64,000 bases of DNA, from assembly GCA_021323595.1 (NCBI GenBank), contig JAJPKR010000027.1:1-64000 (forward strand). Direction: 5' to 3'. Shown in pieces: positions 38,401-46,573 of this stretch. The notes beneath the pieces are model-generated. The model saw nothing but the letters and a program-made list of their open reading frames with translations, made no database searches and was not told the origin of the DNA. Each line of letters opens with the position of its first letter. Position 1 is the stretch's first letter. A program made the position numbers and the translations under genes. This DNA is from Terriglobia bacterium (GTDB lineage: Bacteria; Acidobacteriota; Terriglobia; Terriglobales; SCQP01).

Positions 38401-38977
38401 CATCCAATAAGCCGCCGCGCACGGAAAACTGGCCGGGCAACTCGACCGGCTCCTGGCGCTGATAGCCGACCTGCGTCAAGTGCTCGGCGAGACCATCGAG
38501 ATCGAGAATGTCGCCGCGGCGCAGGACGCGCGCTAGCGTGCGATAAGCGGCCGGCGGCGCCAGCCGGGTGGCCGCCGCCACCGCCGGGACGACCAACAGC
38601 GGCAACCCTTGCGTGGCCTTCCATTGCGCGAGGGCGCGGCGCTCGAGGATTTCGTCATGGGGCGAGAGGCCCTGGTAGGGGTCGACCTCGAAGGCCGGGA
38701 GCACCAGCGGCCGATCCTCAGGATGTTTTTGGGTCAGGGTCTGAAAGGTTTCAACTTCGGCGCGCAGCCGCTCGGCGGCGCGGTCGTCGGGTACGACAAG
38801 AAGCATCGGGCGCTCCAGACGCCGATGTAACAGCACCGAAGCCAGCGCTTGCGCAGGAGAAACTAAGCCGGAAAGAGCGGCCCGCCGATCCGCCGCGATC
38901 GCCGACACCACTGCCTCCCAGCCCTCGGAGGCAGGGGCTAGTCCCAGAAAGAAATCGCGGACGAACGGAACAACCAT
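35465..38977 (-). CDS. mfd: Transcription-repair coupling factor
   Basis: Mfd displaces RNA polymerase stalled at DNA lesions and recruits UvrA. The 1170-aa length is normal. UvrB-like N-terminal domains (about 1-450) are followed by the RNA polymerase-interacting CarD-like domain ([20 protein letters not shown], about 485-505), then the helicase. Walker A is [16 protein letters not shown], the DExx box DEEQRFG, and helicase motif III/IV elements include [15 protein letters not shown]. The TRG motif precedes the C-terminal TRCF domain. The ATG at 38977 gives the expected start; 39004 is an alternative. A 7-bp stem lies just ahead of 38977. Confidence 0.95.
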   Translation of the reverse strand: [1170 protein letters not shown]

Positions 38978-38979
38978 CG

Positions 38980-38999
38980 GCGGGGTTGCACCACCCCGC
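38980..38999 (-). other. Hairpin directly before the mfd start codon
   Basis: GCGGGGT and ACCCCGC pair over seven bases around a six-base loop. In the mRNA the stem ends three bases before the ATG at 38977, and no Shine-Dalgarno sequence is visible. If the upstream ATG at 39004 is used, the stem lies within the coding region. Confidence 0.4.
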
Positions 39000-39296
39000 T
39001 TCATTTTACGCTGCGCCGGAGCGTTCACGGAGAAGCCCAGCGTCGGCCAGGACGGCCCGCTCCGCGTCGATTCTCCAGGATCGCACCGGGCGATCCCAAA
39101 GCAAGGTCTCGACCTTCGCGCTCGGCTCGATCGCCTCCCGAGCAAATCGACCTCTGCGTGACCCTCTGAGAAAAGCGCCGATTCGCCTGGCCGCAATGCC
39201 AGGCATGGGTGCGCTAAAGGTTACCTGGTCCTACACTTAAGGGGCAATCGCGGGCCGGGGCCATCGGCTATACTGTGGCCACTTTCCTGAGCCGCC

Positions 39297-40334
39297 ATGC
39301 CGGATGCCGCCCAAGTCGCGTGCACGGACATCACCCACGATATCGCCGAACGCCTGACGTCGACTCTGCAGCTTGACGGCCTCCTCGAGCGAATCAACGC
39401 CGAAGCGCAGCAGCACTGCCAGCCGCTGGGTTGCTGTCTAATGCTCGTGGATGGCCGGCGCGGCGTGCTACGTTCCTTGGCGGTCAGCGGCGCCGGTTGG
39501 GAAGACCTGGCGGAACGCGAAGTGCCGCTTTCGCGCTTGTCGGGGGCGGTGCTGGTCGAAGCGGCGGACTTGGCCGGCACGGCCACCGGCAAGGTGTTCA
39601 CGCAATCGCTGGAGGCATCCTTGCTGCCGCTGCGAGATTGCCATCCGCCCGAGCTCGCGCAATCGGTCTTGTTGCTGGCGTTGCGGCATCAGGGACGGCT
39701 GCTGGGCGTCGAGCAAGTGCTATTCGCCGCGCCACCGGGGCCGCTCGAAACGCACCGCAACGAGCTTTGGGCGGTGGCCAATTACGGCTCGATTGGACTC
39801 TCCAACGCGATGGAGATGCTGGAACTGCGACAGCTCTCGATCAGCGACGACGTTACCGGCTTGTTCAATAGCCGCTACTTGTATCAGGTGCTCGAGACGG
39901 AAATTCGGCGTTCCGAGCGCTTCGGCTACGCCTTTTCGTTCTTGTTCCTCGATCTCGACCACTTCAAGTGGGTTAACGATCGGCACGGCCACCTGGTCGG
40001 CAGCCAATTGCTGCGCGAGTTCGGCGATTTGTTGCAATCGCAAGTGCGCCGCATTGACTGGGTGTTCCGCTATGGCGGAGATGAATTCGCGATTTTGTTG
40101 CCGCAAACCGGCAAGGCCAATGCCCGGGTCGTTGCGCAGCGGCTGCTGGAAACCATCCGCGCGCGGCGCTACGCGGTCGGCCACAACGTCTCGATCAAAG
40201 TCACCGCCAGCGTGGGCATGGTTTCGTTTCCAGACGATGCGCGCGAGGCGGCGCAGGTCGTGCGGCGGGCCGATGAGTTGATGTACCAGGTCAAGAACAC
40301 CACCCGCGACGACTTGGCCGTGGCAGGCGGGTAA
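39297..40334 (+). CDS. GAF-GGDEF diguanylate cyclase
   Basis: A 345-aa soluble protein that likely makes cyclic di-GMP. Residues about 15-175 form a GAF-like sensor domain. The C-terminal GGDEF domain begins at about residue 185 (DDVTGLFNSRYL, FLDLDHFKWVNDRHGHLVG) and has an intact active site, YGGDEFAILLP. An RRID sequence five residues before GGDEF matches the RxxD inhibitory (I-) site, so product feedback is plausible. No membrane helix or signal is seen, so the sensor works in the cytoplasm. It is divergent from mfd, with no obvious effector next to it. Confidence 0.9.
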   Translation: MPDAAQVACTDITHDIAERLTSTLQLDGLLERINAEAQQHCQPLGCCLMLVDGRRGVLRSLAVSGAGWEDLAEREVPLSRLSGAVLVEAADLAGTATGKVFTQSLEASLLPLRDCHPPELAQSVLLLALRHQGRLLGVEQVLFAAPPGPLETHRNELWAVANYGSIGLSNAMEMLELRQLSISDDVTGLFNSRYLYQVLETEIRRSERFGYAFSFLFLDLDHFKWVNDRHGHLVGSQLLREFGDLLQSQVRRIDWVFRYGGDEFAILLPQTGKANARVVAQRLLETIRARRYAVGHNVSIKVTASVGMVSFPDDAREAAQVVRRADELMYQVKNTTRDDLAVAGG

Positions 40335-40344
40335 GATCAAGCGC

Positions 40345-40947
40345 TCAGCCGCTCACGCGGGCGAGGCGATGCTGCGCTAAAACAGCTTCCGTAAAGCGGG
40401 CCAGCAAGATCACCTGGCGCCGGGCATCCGCGGGGAATAGACGCCGGGGATCGCTCACGACCAACAGCGCGCGCCCCGCCGGCCAGAGCAAGCGGATGGC
40501 GATCACGGGCGGCGGCCAACCGGGGAGTTCCGCGATGCCGTAGTCGGAACGCACTTCGCCCTTGGCGAGCGCGATGCCGAGGAATCCTCCGCTTCGTGGC
40601 GGATGCAGCTCATTGATGAAGATGACTTCCGCACGAACGTCCAATTGCGCTTGGGCCGCTTCGGCCAGAGCGCTAAGGATGGACCTGGGCGAAGGCGCGT
40701 CCAAGATCGCGGCCAGCGCGTGCACCTGCGCGTTGCGACGGCCCGGCTGCGGCTGCAAGTAGAGTTTCAGCAAGAGTTCGCGAGCCGAGTGCACTTCCAA
40801 TTTCGCGTAGACATTCTTCAGCCGTTCTTTCAGCGTGTTAGGGCTGATGCCCAGGCGCGCGGAGATCTCCTTGATGGAGCCCCCAGCCTTGAGCTCCTCG
40901 ACGGCGCGCTCTTCGCTCGGAGTTAAGCCTCGCACGCGGGTGATCAT
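40345..40947 (-). CDS. LuxR/FixJ-type HTH regulator
   Basis: A 200-aa regulator with the LuxR-type helix-turn-helix at the N-terminus (LTPSEERAVEELKAGGSIKE, ARLGISPNTLKERLKNVYAKL; residues about 8-60) and a C-terminal region of about 140 aa that could sense a ligand but is not a receiver domain. That order (HTH first) is the reverse of NarL-type regulators. The start at 40947 is supported by AGGA eight bases upstream; the frame is open to 41064. It converges on the diguanylate cyclase gene. Targets unknown. Confidence 0.75.
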   Translation of the reverse strand: MITRVRGLTPSEERAVEELKAGGSIKEISARLGISPNTLKERLKNVYAKLEVHSARELLLKLYLQPQPGRRNAQVHALAAILDAPSPRSILSALAEAAQAQLDVRAEVIFINELHPPRSGGFLGIALAKGEVRSDYGIAELPGWPPPVIAIRLLWPAGRALLVVSDPRRLFPADARRQVILLARFTEAVLAQHRLARVSG

Positions 40948-41156
40948 CGGCGCAATCCTAACCCCGCAACACCCCCGGACCGATTGACATAATTTTGCCA
41001 GTTCCGCCTGCCACCACATACCCCTCTTTCGGGTGGGACCGGCGGCAAGGGATGGTTTCTGCAACTAGATGGATCTGAAACGGACAAAGCGGCGATTCCA
41101 CCGCACGGGGCGGGCCAAGGCAGGTAGAATAGCGGGGCATCCTCGGAGACAGACAG

Positions 41157-43346
41157 ATGCGGCCCTGGATCCGCCTTTCAATTTTTGTCGTGGTTCTTGC
41201 CGCCTGGCTCGCAGCTGGCCGGAAAACCGCTCTCGCACCCAGCTCCATACGCGGCTTCTCCGCGACGACGGCAGCGGCGGAAGAGCATTGGGAAGAGATC
41301 TATCGCGGTATACCCGATCCGGGGCGCTTGCGCGAGGACATGCGCCGGCTGACGCTCGAGCCGCATGCGCTGGGCCAGCCCTACGATGCCGACAATGCGC
41401 AATGGATCCTCCAGCAACTCCACGCCGATGGGCTGGACGCGCATATCGAAACCTTCCACGTACTGTTTCCAACTCCGAAGCTGCGGCAGTTGGTGCTGGT
41501 GGCGCCCGAGTCTTATGAAGCCAAGCTCTCGGAACCCGCCGTTCCGGGCGATCCGACCTCGGCGGAAGCGGGCCAACTGCCGCCGTATAACGCCTATTCG
41601 ATTGACGGGGACGTCATCGCGCAATTAGTGTTCGTCAACTATGGCACGCCCGAGGACTACGAGCAACTTGCAAAGATGGGCGTGGACGTGCGCGGTAAGA
41701 TCGTCATCGCCAAATACGGGGAGGGGTGGCGCGGGGTAAAGCCCAAGGTTGCGGCGGAACATGGCGCCATTGGTTGCATCATCTATTCCGATCCGCACGA
41801 CGATGGGTACTTCCGCGGCGACGTGTTTCCCAAAGGCCCGTATCGGCCGTCGGACGGGGTGCAGCGCGGCAGCGTTCTCGACATCAGCCTGGGCGAGGGC
41901 GATCCTTCCACGCCGGCTCTGGCCGACGGCAACCTCGATCCGCCGCGGCTGAAGCCGGGCGAAATTCCCACGATCACCAAGATTCCGACGCTGCCGATCT
42001 CCTACGGCGACGCGGAACCTCTGTTGCGGTCGCTGGCCGGACCGGTTGCGCCGGAGGCTTGGAGGGGCGCTCTGCCCATCACGTACCACATCGGCCCCGG
42101 GCCGGCGGTGGTGCATCTGCGAGTTGCGTTCGATTGGAAGATCGTGCCGCTGTACGACGTGATCGCGGAGATCCCCGGCACGGAGTTTCCCGATCAATGG
42201 GTGATACGCGCCAATCACCACGATGCTTGGGTCTTCGGCGCCGACGATCCGGTCAGCGGCACGGCTTCGCTGCTGGAGGAGGCGCGGGCGCTCGGCGAAT
42301 TGCGCCGGCAGGGCTGGCAGCCGCTGCGAACCATTGTGCTGGCGTTCTGGGACGGCGAAGAGCCGATGACGCTGGGTTCGACGGAATGGGCGGAGGTGCA
42401 TGCGAAAGAGCTGGAACAAAGAGGAGTCGCTTACCTCAACACCGACAACAGCGACACCGGCTTCTTGCGCATTGCCGGCTCGCACACGCTGGAGCATTTT
42501 TTCAATCAAGTGGCCCGGGACGTTCCGGATCCGGTGGCGGCGGGCGAGTCGGAGTGGCAAACGCTGCGCGCGGAGGAGTTGAAGCGGGCGACCCCCGAGC
42601 GGCGGGCCGAGATCGCCGGCCGCGCCGATCTGCGCATCGGCGCGCTGGGATCGGGCTCCGATTACACGGCGTTCCTCGATCACTTGGGCATCGCCTCGGC
42701 CGACCTTCGTTTCGCGAACCCGGACGGGGGCGGCGGCGTCTACCACTCGGCTTACGACGACTTTTTCTGGTACACGCATTTTGGCGACACGACGTTCGTG
42801 CATGAGCGCGCCTTGGCGCAGACGATGGGAACGGCGGTCCTGCGCCTCGCCGACGCGCCGGTGCTGCCATTCGAGTTCGGTGACTTCAGCGACACCATCG
42901 CGCTCTATGCCCGGCAACTGAAGGCGCTCACGACGCCGGCGCAAGGCGCGCCGAGCTTCGATTGGAGCGCCCTCGATCTAGCGCTGGCGCAGTTGAACCA
43001 AGCGATAACGAAATACCACGACGCGTGGAAAGCCGCGAGCACGTCGGGTCAGGTCTTCGCGCTGCCGGCGCCGCGGTTGGCGCAGCTCAATCAACTGCTA
43101 TATCAGACCGAACGCAAGATGACGGTTCCCGGCGGCTTGCCTGATGGCCGCGGCTGGTACAAAGACGTGATCTACGCACCGGGAACCTATACCGGCTACG
43201 GCGCCAAGACCCTGCCCGGCCTGCGGCAAGCGATTGAAGGCAAGCAGTGGGCGGAAGCCCTCGAGCAGGAGCGCGTCGTCGCCGGGGCGCTGACCGCCGT
43301 GGCGCGGCAGATCATTGCCGCGCGCAACGCGCTGGGCGCGCAATGA
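41157..43346 (+). CDS. M28 metallopeptidase, glutamate carboxypeptidase II-like
   Basis: A 729-aa exported M28B peptidase, the family of N-acetylated-alpha-linked acidic dipeptidase. The N-terminal helix (residues 4-20) serves as signal or anchor. A PA (protease-associated) domain is inserted at about 160-320 (VRGKIVIAKYGEGWRGVKPK). The zinc site is complete: His in ANHHDAWVFG, Asp in the following DDPVSGTASL, Glu-Glu in WDGEEPMTLG, Asp in NTDNSDTG and His in YHSAYDDFF. The C-terminal segment (about 590-729) resembles the transferrin-receptor dimerisation domain. It may release glutamate or terminal amino acids from peptides outside the cytoplasm. Confidence 0.9.
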   Translation: MRPWIRLSIFVVVLAAWLAAGRKTALAPSSIRGFSATTAAAEEHWEEIYRGIPDPGRLREDMRRLTLEPHALGQPYDADNAQWILQQLHADGLDAHIETFHVLFPTPKLRQLVLVAPESYEAKLSEPAVPGDPTSAEAGQLPPYNAYSIDGDVIAQLVFVNYGTPEDYEQLAKMGVDVRGKIVIAKYGEGWRGVKPKVAAEHGAIGCIIYSDPHDDGYFRGDVFPKGPYRPSDGVQRGSVLDISLGEGDPSTPALADGNLDPPRLKPGEIPTITKIPTLPISYGDAEPLLRSLAGPVAPEAWRGALPITYHIGPGPAVVHLRVAFDWKIVPLYDVIAEIPGTEFPDQWVIRANHHDAWVFGADDPVSGTASLLEEARALGELRRQGWQPLRTIVLAFWDGEEPMTLGSTEWAEVHAKELEQRGVAYLNTDNSDTGFLRIAGSHTLEHFFNQVARDVPDPVAAGESEWQTLRAEELKRATPERRAEIAGRADLRIGALGSGSDYTAFLDHLGIASADLRFANPDGGGGVYHSAYDDFFWYTHFGDTTFVHERALAQTMGTAVLRLADAPVLPFEFGDFSDTIALYARQLKALTTPAQGAPSFDWSALDLALAQLNQAITKYHDAWKAASTSGQVFALPAPRLAQLNQLLYQTERKMTVPGGLPDGRGWYKDVIYAPGTYTGYGAKTLPGLRQAIEGKQWAEALEQERVVAGALTAVARQIIAARNALGAQ

Positions 43347-43349
43347 ATT

Positions 43350-43373
43350 AGCCGCGACGGACATAGCGCGGCT
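43350..43373. terminator. Hairpin after M28 peptidase gene
   Basis: AGCCGCG and CGCGGCT form seven base pairs around a ten-base loop just after the peptidase stop (43346). No U-tract follows, so this is a weak terminator candidate. Confidence 0.35.
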
Positions 43374-43541
43374 GCGTTGAGAGTCATCGCAGGAGCATGG
43401 AAACGCAGCCACGCCACGCGACAATTCCGCTCAGCGTAAACCTCCAGCGCCCGGCAGCCTTCCCATTCGACAAACCTGCAAGTTCCCGTGTGAGCACGGC
43501 CGCTCCCCTCGAGAGCGGAGCGGCCGAGGAAGAGATCTGGC

Positions 43542-45179
43542 TTGGCATCGGCGCGACTTCCCTTCTCTCCCGATCCGGGCGCCTCCGCCTCGGTGCTGGC
43601 GCGGCCGAGCGAGCGCGCATGGCATTCGCCGCGCGCAAGCTGGCGCGCGCTGATTGCACTGCTGGCGGTGGGAGCGGCGATCGGCGGCCTGTGCTCGCTG
43701 CGGGAAGCGCGCCGCGATATGGCGCTGGCCGCCGATATCACCACGCCGGACTCGGTGGTGGTCGCGGCGGCGCTGCGGGCTCGCCAGACCGGCCACTTGT
43801 ATCCGCTTTGGAGCGCTCCGCCCTACACGCCGACGCCCTACGGACCCGTCTATTACGGGGCGGTGATGGCGCTGAGCGAGATTACCGGGACCCATTTCGC
43901 GCGCCTTGTGATCGCCGCCCGCCTCTTCACGCTGCTGTGCTTTTTGGGCGTGATCGCGCTGGCCGGCGCTTGCTGCCGGCGGCTGGAAGCGGGATTAGGA
44001 TGGGCGGCGCTGGCGGCGGCGCTGGCGGCGTCGGATCTCGGGTTTGCGCATTGGAATCTGACCACGCGCCCCGACATGACGGCGCTGCTGGCCAGTTTGG
44101 CCGCCGTCTGGGCCGCAAGCGGGCTGCGCAATGGGGCGGGCGCGCTCAAGCGCGAGATCGGCGTGAGCCTGTTGCTGGCCGCCGCCGTGCTCAGCAAGCA
44201 ATCGTATATCGCCGCGCCTCTGGCAATCGCGATATGGCTCGCCGCGCAGCGCGAGTGGGCGCGCCTGGCGCGCATCGCGAGCGCAGCGCTGGGGACGACA
44301 GCGGTGGTGCTGGGCGCGCTGGCGGCGCACGGCGATCGCGTCGCAGCCAACCTGCTGGCGCTGCGCGGCGCGCGGCCCGCCGTGGCCACGGGCATTGGCA
44401 TCGTCCTTCGTTCGCTCGAAGATTACGCGCCGCATACTTTGCTGCTGGCGCTGGCCGCGGTCGGCCTGGCGGCGGCTTGGCGAGCGAGCGGCCCGGGGCG
44501 GCCGGCGCGGCTGCTGGCGCTCTACGCGATGCTGGCGTGGCTGCTGGGCATTGGCATGCTGCTCGCCAACAGCGGCGGCGGTGAAAACTATTTGATCGAG
44601 GGCTGGGCCATATCGGCGGTATTCGCCGCCTATGCGGTGGCGACGCTGAGCCGGCAATGGGCGCAGACGCCGGCGGCGGCGCGCGCCCTGCTCGTGATCT
44701 GGGTGGCGGTTTGCATGGGCGCGGGCGTGGTCGCATGGCATCACGAGGCCTTCACGGCACAGCCGGCGGGGCACGGAAAATTGGCCAAGGCCGTCCACGG
44801 CTGGCGTGTTTTGTCGGACGTGCCCTACCTGGCGCTGCAAGGCCGCGACCCGGCGTATCTAGATCCCTATCTGCTGCATACGCTGGAAGTGAACGGCCGC
44901 TGGAGTTCGCGACAACTGGCTCGCAGCCTGGCGGCGCAACGATTCGACGTGCTGCTGCTGGATGATGGCACGGGCGCGGTCAACACCGTCTGGCGCGGGC
45001 TGTCGCACTACGACGCCGCCACGATGGCCGCGATCGCAGCGCATTATCGCCCCAGTTGCGCCTCCTATCCGGTGATCGCATTCTTGCCAACGCCTGTGCC
45101 CGCGGGAGCATTGGCGCGCCTGGAAGCAGCGGGTTGCCGGCCGCTGGGAAGTCTCAAAATCAATCCGGCTCAGCCATGA
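43542..45179 (+). CDS. GT39-like membrane glycosyltransferase (ArnT/PMT family)
   Basis: A 545-aa integral membrane protein with about ten helices, with the organisation of dolichyl/undecaprenyl-phosphate-sugar transferases. The N-terminal periplasmic loop contains LWSAPPYTPTPYGPVYYG, and a later motif TTRPDMTALL sits after the third helix. Enzymes of this kind transfer a sugar from a lipid carrier to a protein, lipid A or polymer. Start codons are non-ATG: TTG at 43542 (with GAGGAAGAGA upstream) or GTG at 43593. Substrate unassigned. Confidence 0.7.
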   Translation: MASARLPFSPDPGASASVLARPSERAWHSPRASWRALIALLAVGAAIGGLCSLREARRDMALAADITTPDSVVVAAALRARQTGHLYPLWSAPPYTPTPYGPVYYGAVMALSEITGTHFARLVIAARLFTLLCFLGVIALAGACCRRLEAGLGWAALAAALAASDLGFAHWNLTTRPDMTALLASLAAVWAASGLRNGAGALKREIGVSLLLAAAVLSKQSYIAAPLAIAIWLAAQREWARLARIASAALGTTAVVLGALAAHGDRVAANLLALRGARPAVATGIGIVLRSLEDYAPHTLLLALAAVGLAAAWRASGPGRPARLLALYAMLAWLLGIGMLLANSGGGENYLIEGWAISAVFAAYAVATLSRQWAQTPAAARALLVIWVAVCMGAGVVAWHHEAFTAQPAGHGKLAKAVHGWRVLSDVPYLALQGRDPAYLDPYLLHTLEVNGRWSSRQLARSLAAQRFDVLLLDDGTGAVNTVWRGLSHYDAATMAAIAAHYRPSCASYPVIAFLPTPVPAGALARLEAAGCRPLGSLKINPAQP

Positions 45180-45309
45180 GCCCGACGACAGCCGTCGCCA
45201 ATCCTAAGCCGGCGAGACCCATTTGCGACGCGCGACCGGCCGAGACAAAATGACGAGGGGCGCCGTTGGCGCGGCCAAGGCCGCGCCGAGCGGAGCGCTT
45301 GCGACGAAT

Positions 45310-45513
45310 ATGCAGATCGTCTTCAACGGCGAAGCGCGCGACGTGCCGGAAGGCCTAACGGTCGCCAGTTTGTTGCGGCATCTGGGATTGCCGCAGGAGC
45401 GATTGGCCGTGGAACGCAATCTGGCTTTGGTGCCGCTCCGCGAATGGGACAACACGCCGGTGGCGGCCGGGGATCGCTTTGAGGTGGTCCACTTCGTCGG
45501 GGGTGGGGTGTAG
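45310..45513 (+). CDS. thiS: Sulfur-carrier protein ThiS
   Basis: A 67-aa beta-grasp sulfur carrier for the thiazole moiety of thiamine; ThiF activates its C-terminal glycine and ThiG uses the thiocarboxylate. The sequence ends EVVHFVGGGV: the Gly-Gly pair needed for activation is followed by an extra valine, so it must be trimmed before use, or this is not a conventional ThiS. The chosen ATG at 45310 begins MQIVFNGEARDVPEGLTVASL. Longer starts at 45250 or 45223 are possible. No thiG, thiF or thiC is adjacent. Confidence 0.82.
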   Translation: MQIVFNGEARDVPEGLTVASLLRHLGLPQERLAVERNLALVPLREWDNTPVAAGDRFEVVHFVGGGV

Positions 45514-45581
45514 CGCGGAATCGCGCAGCGGGGCGGCGCTCGCCGGCCGCGGCGACCGGCAACGGAGGCCCGTTTCACTCG

Positions 45582-45628
45582 GGCAACCCTCAAGTTGCCG
45601 CGATCGGGAACTGCTTTCTCCATATACT
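45582..45628 (+). promoter_or_regulatory. Promoter with dyad ahead of DUF1059 gene
   Basis: A TATACT -10-like hexamer at 45623-45628 lies 22 bases before the ATG. GGCAAC and GTTGCC (45582-45587 and 45594-45599) form a perfect six-base dyad with a CCTCAA spacer about 45 bases upstream of the predicted transcription start. No good -35 is present, consistent with activation by a dimeric regulator or with a non-canonical sigma. Confidence 0.4.
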
Positions 45629-45649
45629 GGACGGCAAGAGGGGGTTTCC

Positions 45650-45838
45650 ATGGCCGACCAGCCACAAAAGTCATTTCGTTGCGCCGACGCCGGCATGCCG
45701 CAATGCGATTTCGAGGCCCGCGGCAAGACCGAAGAAGAAGTGATGCGCCAAGTGGAGCAACACGGGCGCGAAGCGCACGGGCTGCAACTCAGCGATAAGC
45801 AGAAAGAAGAGCTTAAGAAGCGCATTCGCGCCGCTTAG
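45650..45838 (+). CDS. DUF1059 small protein
   Basis: A 62-aa cytoplasmic protein matching the DUF1059 pattern: FRCADAGMPQCDFEARGKTE, then EEVMRQVEQHGREAHGLQL. Two cysteines (about residues 11 and 19) are seven residues apart. The start is certain: GAGGGGG lies 5 bases before ATG 45650. Small DUF1059 proteins are often stress related but no function is established. It converges on trmD with only three bases between stops. Confidence 0.85.
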   Translation: MADQPQKSFRCADAGMPQCDFEARGKTEEEVMRQVEQHGREAHGLQLSDKQKEELKKRIRAA

Positions 45839-45841
45839 GCG

Positions 45842-46573
45842 TTAGCGGCGCGATTCCGCCAGCAGGTCCGGGCGATTCGCTCGCGTCTTGTAGAGTGCCT
45901 GTTCGCGGCGCCAGGCGGCGATAGCGGCATGATCGCCGCCACGCAAGACGTCGGGGACGATCCAGCCGTGGAAGTCCACGGGACGAGTGTATTGCGGGCA
46001 ATCGAGAATCGTCGCGCCGGCCTCCGCCGCGAAACTCTCGTTGACAATCGATTGCTCGTGGCCGACGACTCCGGGCAGCAGCCGCGCCACCGCATCGAGC
46101 ACGCAGGCGGCGGCTAACTCTCCGCCGCTGAGCACGAAATCGCCCAGTGAGAGCTCCTCGTCGGCCAAGTGCTCGGCAACGCGCTCATCCACGCCTTCAT
46201 AGCGGCCGCAAATCAGGACGATACGGGCCAGACCAGCGAAACGGCGCGCCACCGCTTGGTTGAAGACATGACCTTGGGCCGAGAGCAGAATCACGCGGAC
46301 CTGCTCCTGCTGGCCGCTGGCCTGGCGAGCGGCGCGCTCCGATTGCCCTAACAAGTCGGCTAGGCAGTCGTAAATCGGCTCGATCTTCATGACCATGCCC
46401 TCGCCGCCGCCGAAGGGACGGTCATCGGTCGTGCGGTGCGGATCGCGCGTATATTGGCGCAGATCGTGAGCGGCGATCTCGACCAGACCTGAACGCACGG
46501 CGCGGCCGACCACGCCATAATCGAACAGGCCGCGAAGCATATCCGGAAAGATGGTGACGAGATCAAAGCGCAT
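45842..46573 (-). CDS. trmD: tRNA (guanine-N1)-methyltransferase
   Basis: TrmD methylates G37 of tRNA next to the anticodon, preventing +1 frameshifting. The 243-aa protein has the SPOUT features: knot motifs RYEGVDERV, then SLGDFVLSGGELAA (SAM loop), and an N-terminal MRFDLVTIFPDML. Start at 46573. It abuts the end of rimM with no gap, in the conserved operon ffh-rpsP-khpA-rimM-trmD. rplS, which usually follows trmD, is absent here; the next gene is on the other strand. Confidence 0.96.
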   Translation of the reverse strand: MRFDLVTIFPDMLRGLFDYGVVGRAVRSGLVEIAAHDLRQYTRDPHRTTDDRPFGGGEGMVMKIEPIYDCLADLLGQSERAARQASGQQEQVRVILLSAQGHVFNQAVARRFAGLARIVLICGRYEGVDERVAEHLADEELSLGDFVLSGGELAAACVLDAVARLLPGVVGHEQSIVNESFAAEAGATILDCPQYTRPVDFHGWIVPDVLRGGDHAAIAAWRREQALYKTRANRPDLLAESRR

